Shown here: positions 34,678 through 43,324 of the stretch, piece by piece | How the letters are laid out: every line of letters begins with the position of its first letter | Numbering within the stretch: the first letter of the stretch is position 1 | Assembly (NCBI GenBank): GCA_947646735.1 | Contig: CANTFK010000785.1 | Span: 1 to 64,000, forward strand | Direction: 5' to 3' | Length of the DNA: 64,000 nucleotides | Origin: Peronospora farinosa | Lineage: Eukaryota; Oomycota; Peronosporomycetes; Peronosporales; Peronosporaceae | Translations under genes and position numbers: made by a program | Notes under the pieces: generated by a model | Told to the model about the DNA's origin: nothing | Databases searched by the model: none | The model's input: only the letters and a program-made list of their open reading frames with translations

Positions 34678-35848
34678 ATGCTCGCCCGCCAGGTAATATC
34701 TCGCCATCTATAAGTCGTTTATACATGTCGAATATCTCATTCTACGTGCCTATATTTCCTCTATCTATCGAGAATCTTTTCTCTTTATATCGACCTCTCT
34801 AGCACTCAAACGGATTGTTCTTCCCTTCCATCTTATTGACATACTATTTAACACTTTTTACTGGCTACAGATCATCCGACGCGTGACCACGCAGCCCCTA
34901 CGAAGTATTTCTATGTCTACTTTGGTAGTAGCCGAGCATGACCAATCACAGGTCTCCAGTGCCACGTTGGCCACGATTACAGCTGCCTCACAGATTGGTG
35001 GAGATATCACGTTATTGGTCCTTGGCAGTCAGGCCGGCCCCGCCGCTGAAGCTGCTGCTAAAGTTGCCGGTGTAAAGAAAGTGCTGCATGCTGCTGACCC
35101 CAAGTACGACCATTATGTGGCCGAGGAGGTGGCGGAGCTGCTGGTAGCTGCTCAAAAGGCAGAGAACTACTCGCACGTGCTGGCCCCAAGCTCCAATGCC
35201 TCAAAGAACTACTTGCCCCGTGCTGGTGCCAAGCTTGACGTGGCTCCCATCTCGGACATTGTGTCCGTGGTTAACGAGGAAACTTTTATTCGTCCTACAT
35301 ATGCTGGCAATGCCATTGCTCAGATTAAGAGCAATGATGCAGTGAAGCTCATTACGGTGCGTCCTACCGGTTTCAATAAGGCTGCAGCCGAGGGTGGCAA
35401 TGCCTCAGTGAGCCCCGTACCAGAGGTTCCTACAGTTGGCAAGACTATTTTTGTCTCCGAGGAGGTGAACAAATCAGAGCGTCCAGACCTGGCTTCGGCT
35501 CGTGTGGTTATCTCGGGTGGACGTGGTCTAAAGAGCGGTGAGAACTTTGAGATGCTTTACAAATTGGCCGACAAACTGGGTGGTGCAGTGGGTGCTTCAC
35601 GTGCTGCTGTGGATGCTGGCTTTGTACCGAATGAGCTGCAGGTCGGACAGACGGGTAAGGTTGTGGCCCCAGATCTGTACATAGCTGCTGGTATCTCCGG
35701 TGCCATCCAGCACTTGGCAGGTATGAAGGACAGCAAAACCATTGTGGCTATTAACAAGGATGAGGAGGCCCCGATCTTTCAAGTAGCAGACTACGGCCTC
35801 GTAGACGATCTCTTTACTGCCGTGCCCAAGCTGACGGAGAAGATCTAA
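34678..35848 (+). CDS. ETFA: Electron transfer flavoprotein subunit alpha, mitochondrial
   Basis: Two exons. Exon 1 is only 15 bases (34678-34692, MLARQ). A 178-base GT-AG intron of phase 0 follows (34693-34870), and exon 2 is 34871-35848. The joined protein is about 330 residues, the usual length. The first 20 or so residues (Arg-rich, no acidic residue) form a mitochondrial targeting peptide. The N-terminal ETF domain starts at STLVVAEHD. The C-terminal FAD-binding domain shows [33 protein letters not shown] and [15 protein letters not shown] alpha/beta passes electrons from matrix acyl-CoA dehydrogenases to ETF:ubiquinone oxidoreductase. I chose the upstream exon because exon 2 alone has only an internal ATG and no full presequence. 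Confidence 0.93.
34693..34870 (+). other. Intron of the ETF-alpha gene
   Basis: Begins GTAATATC and ends CTGGCTACAG. Splicing joins CAG to ATC in frame and creates the mitochondrial presequence. Confidence 0.85.
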
Positions 35849-36151
35849 ACTGCTGAAATGGTCGATATTACGACACACGTCGCAGGACTTTGAGTCGGGT
35901 ACCGTAAGATAGCCGTATCAGGATTTATCTACTAATGAAACGGGTTGGATTGGTGAAATATACCTTTACAATTCTAACCAATCGTATCCCAATGAATTAA
36001 TTGACTCCACGTGTTTATCGGTCTTGTCATTTTTGTATTGAAAGTCTCGCACGTAAGTCAGTAGTTAATTCATGCCTCATCTTACTTTTATACTGATTTT
36101 CCCTCCATTAATCAATCGTAGCCGACCTCATACAAAAAATCAGATACAAAC
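35849..36151. other. Intergenic, ETFA to DAD1
   Basis: 303 bp between two plus-strand genes, AT-rich, holding the ETFA 3' flank and DAD1 promoter. No ORF or motif I can support. Confidence 0.5.
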
Positions 36152-36605
36152 ATGACAAAGAAGACGATGAAGACGTCAGGAAATCAACCTGTTGGCTCCA
36201 TTTTGGGTGATTTGTGCACAAAATACGACAAGACGACGTCGAAAAAGATCAAGCTCATTGACGGCTTCCTCGTCTATGTTTTGGCCACGGGCCTGCTCCA
36301 ATTTATCTATTGCTTGTTGGTGGGCAGTTTTCCTTTCAACTCGTTCCTTGCCGGCTTTGTGTGCACTGTTGGTGTCTTTGTACTGGCAGGTCAGTACAAT
36401 ATTATCTTTTTTTTGGTTTTTACAAGGAAATGCCCAAATGGTCACTGCTGACAATTTGTTCTGAATTTAATCACTTGTAGTGTCGCTTAGGATGCAGATC
36501 AATCCGGAAAACAATTTTGGGGACCGTACGGAGCAACGTGCCTTTGCTGACTACCTCTTGTGCAACATTATCCTCTTCCTCGTTGTGTTTAATTTCATGG
36601 GTTAA
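36152..36605 (+). CDS. DAD1: DAD1, oligosaccharyltransferase subunit
   Basis: Two exons, 36152-36389 and 36481-36605, with a 91-base GT-AG intron of phase 1. The intron has been read as coding in the unspliced frame. The joined protein is 120 residues, close to the 113 of animal DAD1. Three membrane spans are visible: LIDGFLVYVLATGLLQFIYC, FLAGFVCTVGVFVLAV and LLCNIILFLVVFNFMG. The conserved segment SLRMQINPENNFGDRT is followed by EQRAFADYL, the family signature. DAD1 is a small ER-membrane subunit of the oligosaccharyltransferase that transfers glycans to Asn residues. The gene converges with the minus-strand gene ending at 36918. Confidence 0.95.
36390..36480 (+). other. Intron of DAD1
   Basis: Starts GTCAGTAC and ends CACTTGTAG. 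Splicing restores the FVLAVSLRMQINP junction expected of the family. Confidence 0.9.
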
Positions 36606-36917
36606 TCAAAGTATGAGTAACGACGCATGGACTTCTTGGACAGATAAAAATGGAAAAATGTCACAACAGGAGGCAACAGGCTAACTTTTTGTCTTTTGAT
36701 CTGAAAAAAAAAACATTGCATCAAGAGACATTGTGTTATGTTGGTCAAACTTGTATTGACTTTTATACAGGAGTTTAACTTTATCAATTGTTACAGAACT
36801 CAAAGTGGGTTTGAATACGATTCCAAAGACGCTGGATGGAAAACCTGAATGTTAAAGTGTATGGGAATCAAGTGCATTAATCTGCTTAGAAAGGTGGGGA
36901 TAGATTTGTCTTCTTTG
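36606..36917. other. Intergenic, convergent 3' ends
   Basis: 312 bp between the stops of DAD1 (plus) and the 624-codon gene (minus). It should hold both 3' untranslated regions. A nine-A run lies near 36708-36715. Confidence 0.5.
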
Positions 36918-38792
36918 CTACGATGGGGTGAACCAAGTTTCGCTGCAGAATGCAAAGATATGTGTCCAGAGCACCCCAGGAAGTTTGCGCATCCTCGCTG
37001 ACGCCATTAATGTTGTCAGCACCCCTTGACGAAACCTTAATGGGTAATGCGCATGACTGAACGTGCTCCACCGTCTCGTTGAATTCACCAGAATTAGCGC
37101 AACCGTACCATGTTCGCTTGGATCTGAGGCGGAATCGGCCTCAACATTGGCCCACGTCCCTTGTAGCACGGCGCCATCACGGCTAATGTCTGCTGTGTAC
37201 GTGTACATGCCCACCTCATGCTTCACCACGTATTGCTGGCCATACTCAATCCGTGACGGCCCCCAGCACCCAAATACAGGGCTTACTTGCTGAAAAATAC
37301 GCTCTTTGCTCTCGCCAAGTAGCATTCCACCTGGTCGCAACTGCACCTTCAGCTCAAATGGATATTCGTATCCATCGGTGTCACTGGTGCAGCCAGATAA
37401 CTCGTACACGCCTGACGTAAACACGTGGATAGCGTCATCGTCGTCATTGGTAACAGCAGCAAATTTAGCTCTACCGATATCGTGGTGCATTTGCCGCTGC
37501 TCTTGTTGGAAGCGTGAAGCGATATCACCATTACTATCATTCTTCTCCGTTTTGAGTGTGGTAGGTGTAAAATTTACGCGTTCGAGTTCCAACTCAAACT
37601 CTCCGCGGCCACCTACGTGACCGTCCTCGTGATCCTCATCCACATTATGCCATTTGCCGCTAAGTATCTCGCGTCTTTTACCAGAAGCATTTGCTTTGCT
37701 TTTGCCTTTTGCCTTCTTGCTTCTCTGCTTGCCACATAATACACCAGCATGACCTTCTTCGATCACTACAGCTCCGGAATAGCGAAAGTGTCCCACAGCC
37801 TCGCGAACCCGATATTCTAGTACGTACGCGACACGATTGGCATACCAGCGTCCTTTCAATTCGCATACCTGAGGCTGCGCAACTTCGCGAGACGTGCCAT
37901 GCAATGTACCATCAGGCAGCAAGTACAACGTGACCCAGCATTTATCTTTCATAGTGGTCATGACAGGACGAGGGCGGCCTCGTCGTCCATTTCTCTGTCT
38001 TGGTACCGCCGCAGCTACGTCAGATGGTTTGTTATACGTTGTAAAGCCTTTAAACTCGTACTTGCCAGGTCGCAGCGGACACAGGAGTGGCATCATCTCC
38101 GCCTCTTGTGTCGTCCGCTCTACTTCCTGCTGAGATTGACACCACTGCACCGGTTCCAGTTGGAACACCTTTTGCTCTGCAATTGAGCCCGGCATCTCTC
38201 CTTTCCTTGATCCCATTGTACTCGTCACTGGTTGTCTGGTTTGTTCGTCTCCTTTAGAGAATCGCCAAGTGCCGACTGCAGGTGCATCGGGTGTCATTGG
38301 AACGTGTAAATGACATGTCAATGTATGTCGATCGACGTGATGTAATCTCTTCATCACATCAAAAGTACAGCAATATTCTACTGCCGACGTAACATTGTCG
38401 TCTGAGCTTTTTGACGATGGCGATTCCACCTCTTCTTCAATTGGAACAATTTGGCCATCCCCCACCACGTGCGCAATTACAATACCATCGATATGATCAC
38501 TAATCACTCGACGTTTACGTTTCTTTTCATTGCAATTGTCAATTGCATTGACGTTTTCCTCTTGAATACGTCGAACTTCTCCATTTACTAAACCAGTCGT
38601 TGAAATTCGTAAATGGATACGACTTTTTAAAGTAAGAAATCCACCCACAGAGCCTTCGTACATACGGTCAAGAGGTGTCAATGGGATTGCAATTGTCTTG
38701 AGAACTTGTTTCTGAGATGACAAACTACTACGAGTTATTGGTACGTCGTCATTGGCTTCAACGCGCAAGCGATTACACTCGATGTTGTCCAT
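36918..38792 (-). CDS. Conserved protein of unknown function, long paralogue
   Basis: 624 residues in one exon from ATG at 38792 (MDNIECNRLRVEANDD). No signal peptide or membrane span. The second half contains tandem beta-rich modules of the form PLxPGxYxxxGxT ... VxLxLxxxGxxxGxS ... GxWxxxxxxYxLxY ... LxGxW. One module is near residues 240-370 (CPLRPGKYEFKGFTTYN, LYLLPDGTLHGTSREV). A second is near 460-570 (FTSGVYELSGCTSDTDGYEY, LQLRPGGMLLGES-like, VLQGTWANVE). The C-terminus ends LPGVLWTHIFAFC, an F-box-like or PNGVW-type helix shared with the next gene. A basic, low-complexity linker rich in Lys and Ser (KQRSKKAKGKSKANASGKRR) lies between modules. The paralogue is 165 bp upstream. Confidence 0.8.
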   Translation of the reverse strand: MDNIECNRLRVEANDDVPITRSSLSSQKQVLKTIAIPLTPLDRMYEGSVGGFLTLKSRIHLRISTTGLVNGEVRRIQEENVNAIDNCNEKKRKRRVISDHIDGIVIAHVVGDGQIVPIEEEVESPSSKSSDDNVTSAVEYCCTFDVMKRLHHVDRHTLTCHLHVPMTPDAPAVGTWRFSKGDEQTRQPVTSTMGSRKGEMPGSIAEQKVFQLEPVQWCQSQQEVERTTQEAEMMPLLCPLRPGKYEFKGFTTYNKPSDVAAAVPRQRNGRRGRPRPVMTTMKDKCWVTLYLLPDGTLHGTSREVAQPQVCELKGRWYANRVAYVLEYRVREAVGHFRYSGAVVIEEGHAGVLCGKQRSKKAKGKSKANASGKRREILSGKWHNVDEDHEDGHVGGRGEFELELERVNFTPTTLKTEKNDSNGDIASRFQQEQRQMHHDIGRAKFAAVTNDDDDAIHVFTSGVYELSGCTSDTDGYEYPFELKVQLRPGGMLLGESKERIFQQVSPVFGCWGPSRIEYGQQYVVKHEVGMYTYTADISRDGAVLQGTWANVEADSASDPSEHGTVALILVNSTRRWSTFSHAHYPLRFRQGVLTTLMASARMRKLPGVLWTHIFAFCSETWFTPS

Positions 38793-38957
38793 TATTGTCG
38801 TTTTTATTGAATTAGCTGGTTAATATTGGCTTAAGAGATACTGGATTGGGAGGCATAGTGGATAATACCTAAAAGCAATATATTGTAATTTTTATTGTGC
38901 CATATAGTTGTTGGTAGCCTCTTTATTGCTATCTCAAGTCTCACGTGATATCTATAA

Positions 38958-40091
38958 CTATTGCAAGTCACGTATGAACCAATTGTACCCGCAATACGAT
39001 ACAATAAAGCTCCATAAGTAGTTTGGTAAAATACCATCACGATGTGATGCAAGGAGCATAAGTTTTACGCATTCCTGAAATACCACGGGATAGTCTTTGT
39101 GAAATGTTTCGCTCCATACACGAACAGCTTTGACTAGTTGAAATTCTAATATACCACGCTCAGCTTGACTTGTATTTGCGTCGAGGTTTACTCCGAGTCT
39201 TGGTAGTTCAGAATTGTGCCATGTACCTTGCAAGCCCGCGTGAAACGGTGTGCCAAAATAATTGTATGTGTGCTTGTTGCCGTGCATTTCATATTGCAGC
39301 AAGTAGTGAAGACCCTTACGGGTCCACATCCCAGCAAGTGAACATTCTTGTGCAAATGGCAATTCATAGGATGTACCCGATATCATGCCATTGGCCTGGA
39401 GTGTCAGATCCACCACACATTCGTAGACGAATGCATTCTCAGCAATTGTAATGCCTTGCAATAGATACCGTCCAGGTGTAAGCGGATGCAATGGGTTATC
39501 CAATGCCTCAGTTCGATAACTGCTCGGTCGTAACGTAAAGTCCTGAGCTTCTTCGACACTGTCTTTAATTTCAAAAAATCGTCCAGACATGCCACGTTCA
39601 CGCGAGAGGTGAGCAATGCACTTGATAATTTGCGACCACATACCTTGTGCATGTCGTCCGTATTGCACAATCTTAAAGTGGACGATATAATTCACCGGTG
39701 GAATGGTTCCATCCTTTGCTACTTGTGGCATCATTTCCACCAATGCACGTCCATCGTATGCTACTAATTTGGTATCTTCTTCTTCTTCTATAGCTTGAAT
39801 TGTTCGATCATAATCGTCTCTTAACATAAAACGTCTTGGAATATATTCATTCTGATCATCTACTTGTTCTCTGTCGTTTAGGTCTTGCATACATTCTTGT
39901 TGATCAATTGATCGAGTGACAATTGCAATTGGTTTGATAGCAACTTGAAGACTTTTATCCTTGTAAATTATAAAGCGAAAACGATGTAATTCATGCAAAA
40001 AGGAGAAGGTGCCATCACATTCAAAGACGTCCACAATATCGTCTCGAGTGCTCGACATGATGCTCACAGACACACTTATAGACTGTCTCAT
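38958..40091 (-). CDS. Conserved protein of unknown function, short paralogue
   Basis: 377 residues from 40091, or 366 if the second Met (MSSTRDDIVDVFECDG at 40058) is used, which I slightly prefer. It shares the module of its downstream neighbour: HPLTPGRYLLQGITIAENAF, VDLTLQANGMISGTSYELP, CSLAGMW, YLLQYEMHG, LQGTWHNSE. The matching C-terminus is FHKDYPVVFQECVKLMLLAS then LPNYLWSFIVSYC. No targeting signal. The two genes are in tandem on the minus strand and arose by duplication; the longer one has two modules. Function unknown. Confidence 0.8.
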   Translation of the reverse strand: MRQSISVSVSIMSSTRDDIVDVFECDGTFSFLHELHRFRFIIYKDKSLQVAIKPIAIVTRSIDQQECMQDLNDREQVDDQNEYIPRRFMLRDDYDRTIQAIEEEEDTKLVAYDGRALVEMMPQVAKDGTIPPVNYIVHFKIVQYGRHAQGMWSQIIKCIAHLSRERGMSGRFFEIKDSVEEAQDFTLRPSSYRTEALDNPLHPLTPGRYLLQGITIAENAFVYECVVDLTLQANGMISGTSYELPFAQECSLAGMWTRKGLHYLLQYEMHGNKHTYNYFGTPFHAGLQGTWHNSELPRLGVNLDANTSQAERGILEFQLVKAVRVWSETFHKDYPVVFQECVKLMLLASHRDGILPNYLWSFIVSYCGYNWFIRDLQ

Positions 40092-40418
40092 TGGCTGAAA
40101 AGAATTTAATAAATTATTTTACTACTACAAAAAAACTTGTCTATAGTAATACTGCCTTATCTAATAATATGCCTCTTGGCTGCTAAAATATAATATAACT
40201 TTTTCATACGTATGAGCCAAAACATCTGTATTAGCTTTTAGCTTGTTTAAGCTAATAGATGCCTTTGGTCCCAAAGATATTGCTTTAAGCAAGGTTTTTT
40301 TATTTATAGTAATGCAATCATCAAAATGACTACATGTAGCTATCAAAACAAAAAGAAGTTTCATAAATGTATGTATGTACGTATACCAGTATAGCTTCTC
40401 TCTCTCCATTAATATCAT
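40092..40418. other. Intergenic
   Basis: 327 bp between the short paralogue and RPB6, both on the minus strand. AT-rich, with a few ATGT-type short repeats near 40368-40384. No gene seen. Confidence 0.5.
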
Positions 40419-40826
40419 CTACTCAATAATGAGCTCATCAATGCTCCAGTCCTCAAATGAATTGTCTGGTAGGTATCGGCGAATGATAATGGGAATTTTG
40501 CGTTCACGCAGTTCCTTCATTGCAATCTTGAGTGGGTCCGTCTCACCTTCAATATCCACCATCACCGGTGCATTCATGGAGATTTGCAATGCACGAGTTC
40601 CTAGAACACGAGCACGTTCGTACTTAGTCATGTAACGTGTGGTAATACGTTTAGCATTCGGCTGCTTATGTGACTCGTCCAGCACTTGCAACTTATTATC
40701 TTCATCTGCAATGTCATTACCCCCTTCGTACATATCTTCAGCCGGTACTTCTTCCTCCATTTCGTCCTCCGGGACCTCCTCCTCCATTTCGTGGTGGCCT
40801 ACGTCATCATATTCCATGTCGTCCAT
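40419..40826 (-). CDS. RPB6: RNA polymerases I, II and III subunit RPABC2 (RPB6)
   Basis: 135 residues. The N-terminal 55 residues are very acidic ([20 protein letters not shown]). The conserved RPB6 core follows: [60 protein letters not shown] and the terminal [11 protein letters not shown]. Length and layout match the family, in which the acidic tail is variable. The protein stabilises the clamp region of all three nuclear RNA polymerases. It is transcribed divergently from RBM42 with 181 bp between the start codons. No intron is needed. Confidence 0.97.
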   Translation of the reverse strand: MDDMEYDDVGHHEMEEEVPEDEMEEEVPAEDMYEGGNDIADEDNKLQVLDESHKQPNAKRITTRYMTKYERARVLGTRALQISMNAPVMVDIEGETDPLKIAMKELRERKIPIIIRRYLPDNSFEDWSIDELIIE

Positions 40827-41007
40827 CCTGACTCTTTATTTTTATAATATCCTTATAGCTCATAGATGCGTCGCTTCCATTCAAATGTACAAAGTATTAT
40901 CAGCCAATGATACAACAGTATGTTATACAAGCATTTTCAACGAATCCCATTATCCTACTTTTTATCCAGTAATAAGGAGGAATGCAATAACCACTTAGCT
41001 ATCAAAC
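40827..41007. promoter_or_regulatory. Shared divergent promoter, RPB6 and RBM42
   Basis: 181 bp separate the two start codons on opposite strands, so both promoters must lie here or overlap the genes. I cannot assign specific elements. Confidence 0.6.
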
Positions 41008-42006
41008 ATGACGGACCTGGATAATGAGTTTGCACGCTTCGAAGCAGAGATTCAGTCGCTGGAGCAGCAGATGAAGCCCTCAGATGATAAGCAAAACACA
41101 AGAAACAATTTAAAGGATGAGCAGGAGCCATTGGTAAAGAAAATGAAGACAGTTAGCGACGGATTGGCAGCTCCACTGAAGCCTGTGGTTGTAAAAGCGA
41201 AGACCAAGATTTATATGGCTCCCCCACGTCCTGCCCCCGTGAAAAGAGACCATTTGATTGAATTAGTAGCTGAAAATGGTGCAGAACTAGTAGATGATGG
41301 ACGTCCAAGGATGCTTAATACACTGGAAGATGTGGCAGCACATCGAGGAGCCCTCAGTGGCTTTCCAGCTGGTACAACGGGGGAACACGCAGCAATTGTT
41401 GCATCTGCAATCTCAGGCTCAGCATCTTTGGCGGAGTATCGGTCAGTTCTGCCTCGTGTAGATATGGATACAGGCCACGTGCTGCCTATGAAGGAGCAGG
41501 AGATGATGAACAGACAACAGAGTGTCTACGAGTACGACCCCAAGAGAACAGCAGCGAGTATTGCTGCAACATCGCAGGGAAAAGATAGTGCAGGATATGG
41601 TCAAGGAGGCAAGAGAAAACAAAAGCGGCACTTGCGACTTGCCGGTGGGATAGTCTGGGAAGACTCGACACTCGAAGACTGGCCTGACAATGACTTTCGT
41701 CTCTTTTGTGGAGATTTGGGCAATGAAGTAAGTGACGAGCTTCTTGCCCACAGTTTCGCCAAGTACGCTTCGTTCCAACGTGCACGTGTAGTGCGGGACA
41801 AGCTGACGCACAAGTCTCGAGGATATGGGTTCGTCAGTTTTACTGATCCTTTTGACTACGCCAAAGCTTTGCGTGAAATGAACGGTAAGTACATTGGAAA
41901 CCGACCAGTAAAACTAAGTAAAAGCAAGTGGCAGGAACGCAATATTGACGTTGCCAAAAAGAAGATGCGCAAGCGCAAGAGCGACAAACATCACCTATTC
42001 CACTGA
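41008..42006 (+). CDS. RBM42: RNA-binding protein 42 homologue
   Basis: 332 residues, single exon. The N-terminus is coiled-coil-like (FARFEAEIQSLEQQMKPS), followed by a Pro-rich and Lys-rich section (KTKIYMAPPRPAPVKRD). One RRM occupies about residues 228-306, with RNP2 LFCGDL and RNP1 RGYGFVSF. It is followed by KYIGNRPVKLSKSKWQERNI and a basic tail (KKKMRKRKSDKHH). This RRM sequence and the single C-terminal position are characteristic of RBM42, which is linked to pre-mRNA splicing and mRNP function. The start ATG at 41008 is the first in frame. Confidence 0.92.
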   Translation: MTDLDNEFARFEAEIQSLEQQMKPSDDKQNTRNNLKDEQEPLVKKMKTVSDGLAAPLKPVVVKAKTKIYMAPPRPAPVKRDHLIELVAENGAELVDDGRPRMLNTLEDVAAHRGALSGFPAGTTGEHAAIVASAISGSASLAEYRSVLPRVDMDTGHVLPMKEQEMMNRQQSVYEYDPKRTAASIAATSQGKDSAGYGQGGKRKQKRHLRLAGGIVWEDSTLEDWPDNDFRLFCGDLGNEVSDELLAHSFAKYASFQRARVVRDKLTHKSRGYGFVSFTDPFDYAKALREMNGKYIGNRPVKLSKSKWQERNIDVAKKKMRKRKSDKHHLFH

Positions 42007-42053
42007 TTTGGTCTGGTAGACACTTGCGTTGGTGAACGAAGTCACGCTTAGAA

Positions 42054-42293
42054 GTGCAGCACTGCAGCGATACTTACACAATCATTTACACTCAGCGAAT
42101 TGATTATGTCCGTGAGCAACTCTGTGGAATGTCTCTTTGGGGCGAGGTAGATACTATTAACAAGCAAAAAGAATGCCGTCGATATTCTGGTCGAGTCCCG
42201 ATTGACTGTAATGTTCAAGTCAGAAGGGCAGGAGACGTGTCTTACACATTCTGCCAGCTTGGCTCGTCCCTGCATCGTTGGTCAGAAGACTAA
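42054..42293 (+). CDS. Short conserved ORF, possibly the last exon of a gene
   Basis: 79 codons ending VSYTFCQLGSSLHRWSED. The C-terminal 20 or so codons are preserved as protein in the relic at 12440-12356 (minus strand), which suggests real coding. The N-terminal part may be an artefact of an upstream splice junction. No family recognised. Confidence 0.35.
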   Translation: MQHCSDTYTIIYTQRIDYVREQLCGMSLWGEVDTINKQKECRRYSGRVPIDCNVQVRRAGDVSYTFCQLGSSLHRWSED

Positions 42294-42701
42294 TCGTACT
42301 TTGTCTGGCATTATGCTTTGAAGGCGAAGCAATTTCCACAAGGAAGTGAACCTGATGAAGACAACGAAAGTTTTACTGCATTAATAGTGAGTTTAGGCTG
42401 TATCATTAAGCACGATGCTTTTATTGCACAGGAATAGCCATCAAGCGATTCTGAACTTTTGACACAGACGTCATTGAAGTTCTATGCGTATGAGGTAGAT
42501 TCAAAGTTTGGCCGACTTTATAAAAGATGCATCTTACAAATGACAAGAGCTAGTTATCTAGACCTTGCCTTATTTTCAGTAGCGGGCCACGCGCATTTAC
42601 CATACTAACATAAAGAAACAATAAACGTGTATTGATCTTGAAAAGGCGGGATAGAATCCTGTAGCTGGCTGAATTCTGTAGCTAGCTACAAGAAGCTTTC
42701 T
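42294..42701. other. Shared 3' flanks of two convergent genes
   Basis: This stretch contains segments that match 12000-12320 (inverted) and, from 42545, the 165-bp block at 15235-15400 (inverted), with CTGTAGCTAGCTACAAG near 42680. No ORF. Confidence 0.5.
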
Positions 42702-43324
42702 CTAGACATCTTGAACCTTGAAAGCACGTCCTTCGTACTGGTGACAGATCGTAGACAGCGCAGCTGACGTAGGCGTCACGCTCTGGTGGTACGACATAAG
42801 GCCTTCTGATTGCACGTCAGTAGGTCCATTATCCTGCTCGTTTGAGGTGAGGAACGTCGTCATCAGCGACATCAAAATGAAAAACATGGTGATACAATTG
42901 AAAGCCGTCGCAGCTCAAAGGTTATGACAATGCCATCCAATGCCATAAGTGGTCGTGTAGTCCGACGTCGCCAAGCAGATACCGGCAACAAGTAGCAAGA
43001 GCACCAATGCATGGATCTAGGCCCAGCTTCAAATGAAGTGCCGGGCGGTTGGCAAGATGGAAGATCTCCACCGCCACGAGATGCCACAAGACGCCACAAG
43101 ACGCTACAAGACGCCACAAGACGCCACAAGACGCTACAAGAAACGTGTGCAGCATTCCCGTGTAGCCCCATGAGCAGCACGAATATGCTTGCTCTCGAAG
43201 CCGCTACATCGTAAAAACCTACAGCTGCAACAGCCAGGGCCAATACACTACAGATGCGTTACACATCCCGCAGTTCTTACCGTATATACACCATCTTCTT
43301 GGGAGCGGTCGCAGCAATCGGCAT
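42702..43324 (-). pseudogene. Probable spliced or decayed multi-span membrane protein gene
   Basis: Minus strand. A first exon MPIAATAPKKMVYIR (43324-43281) would join, by a very short 33-base GT-AG intron, to VLALAVAAVGFYDVAAS and a second hydrophobic run SIFVLLMGLHG. The last part, 42887-42702, reads MFFILMSLMTTFLTSNEQDN and ends SYHQSVTPTSAALSTICHQY plus 12 residues. The C-terminus is homologous to the relic at 15155-15255. The middle (43150-43040) is occupied by a 10-bp tandem repeat that is not membrane-like. Either introns or repeat expansion has broken the gene. It is head to head with the effector gene. Confidence 0.45.
43081..43140 (+). repeat. 10-bp minisatellite
   Basis: Six head-to-tail copies of ACGCCACAAG, with CTAC for CCAC in two of them. 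It lies inside the membrane-protein gene. Expansion here probably disrupted it. Confidence 0.9.
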
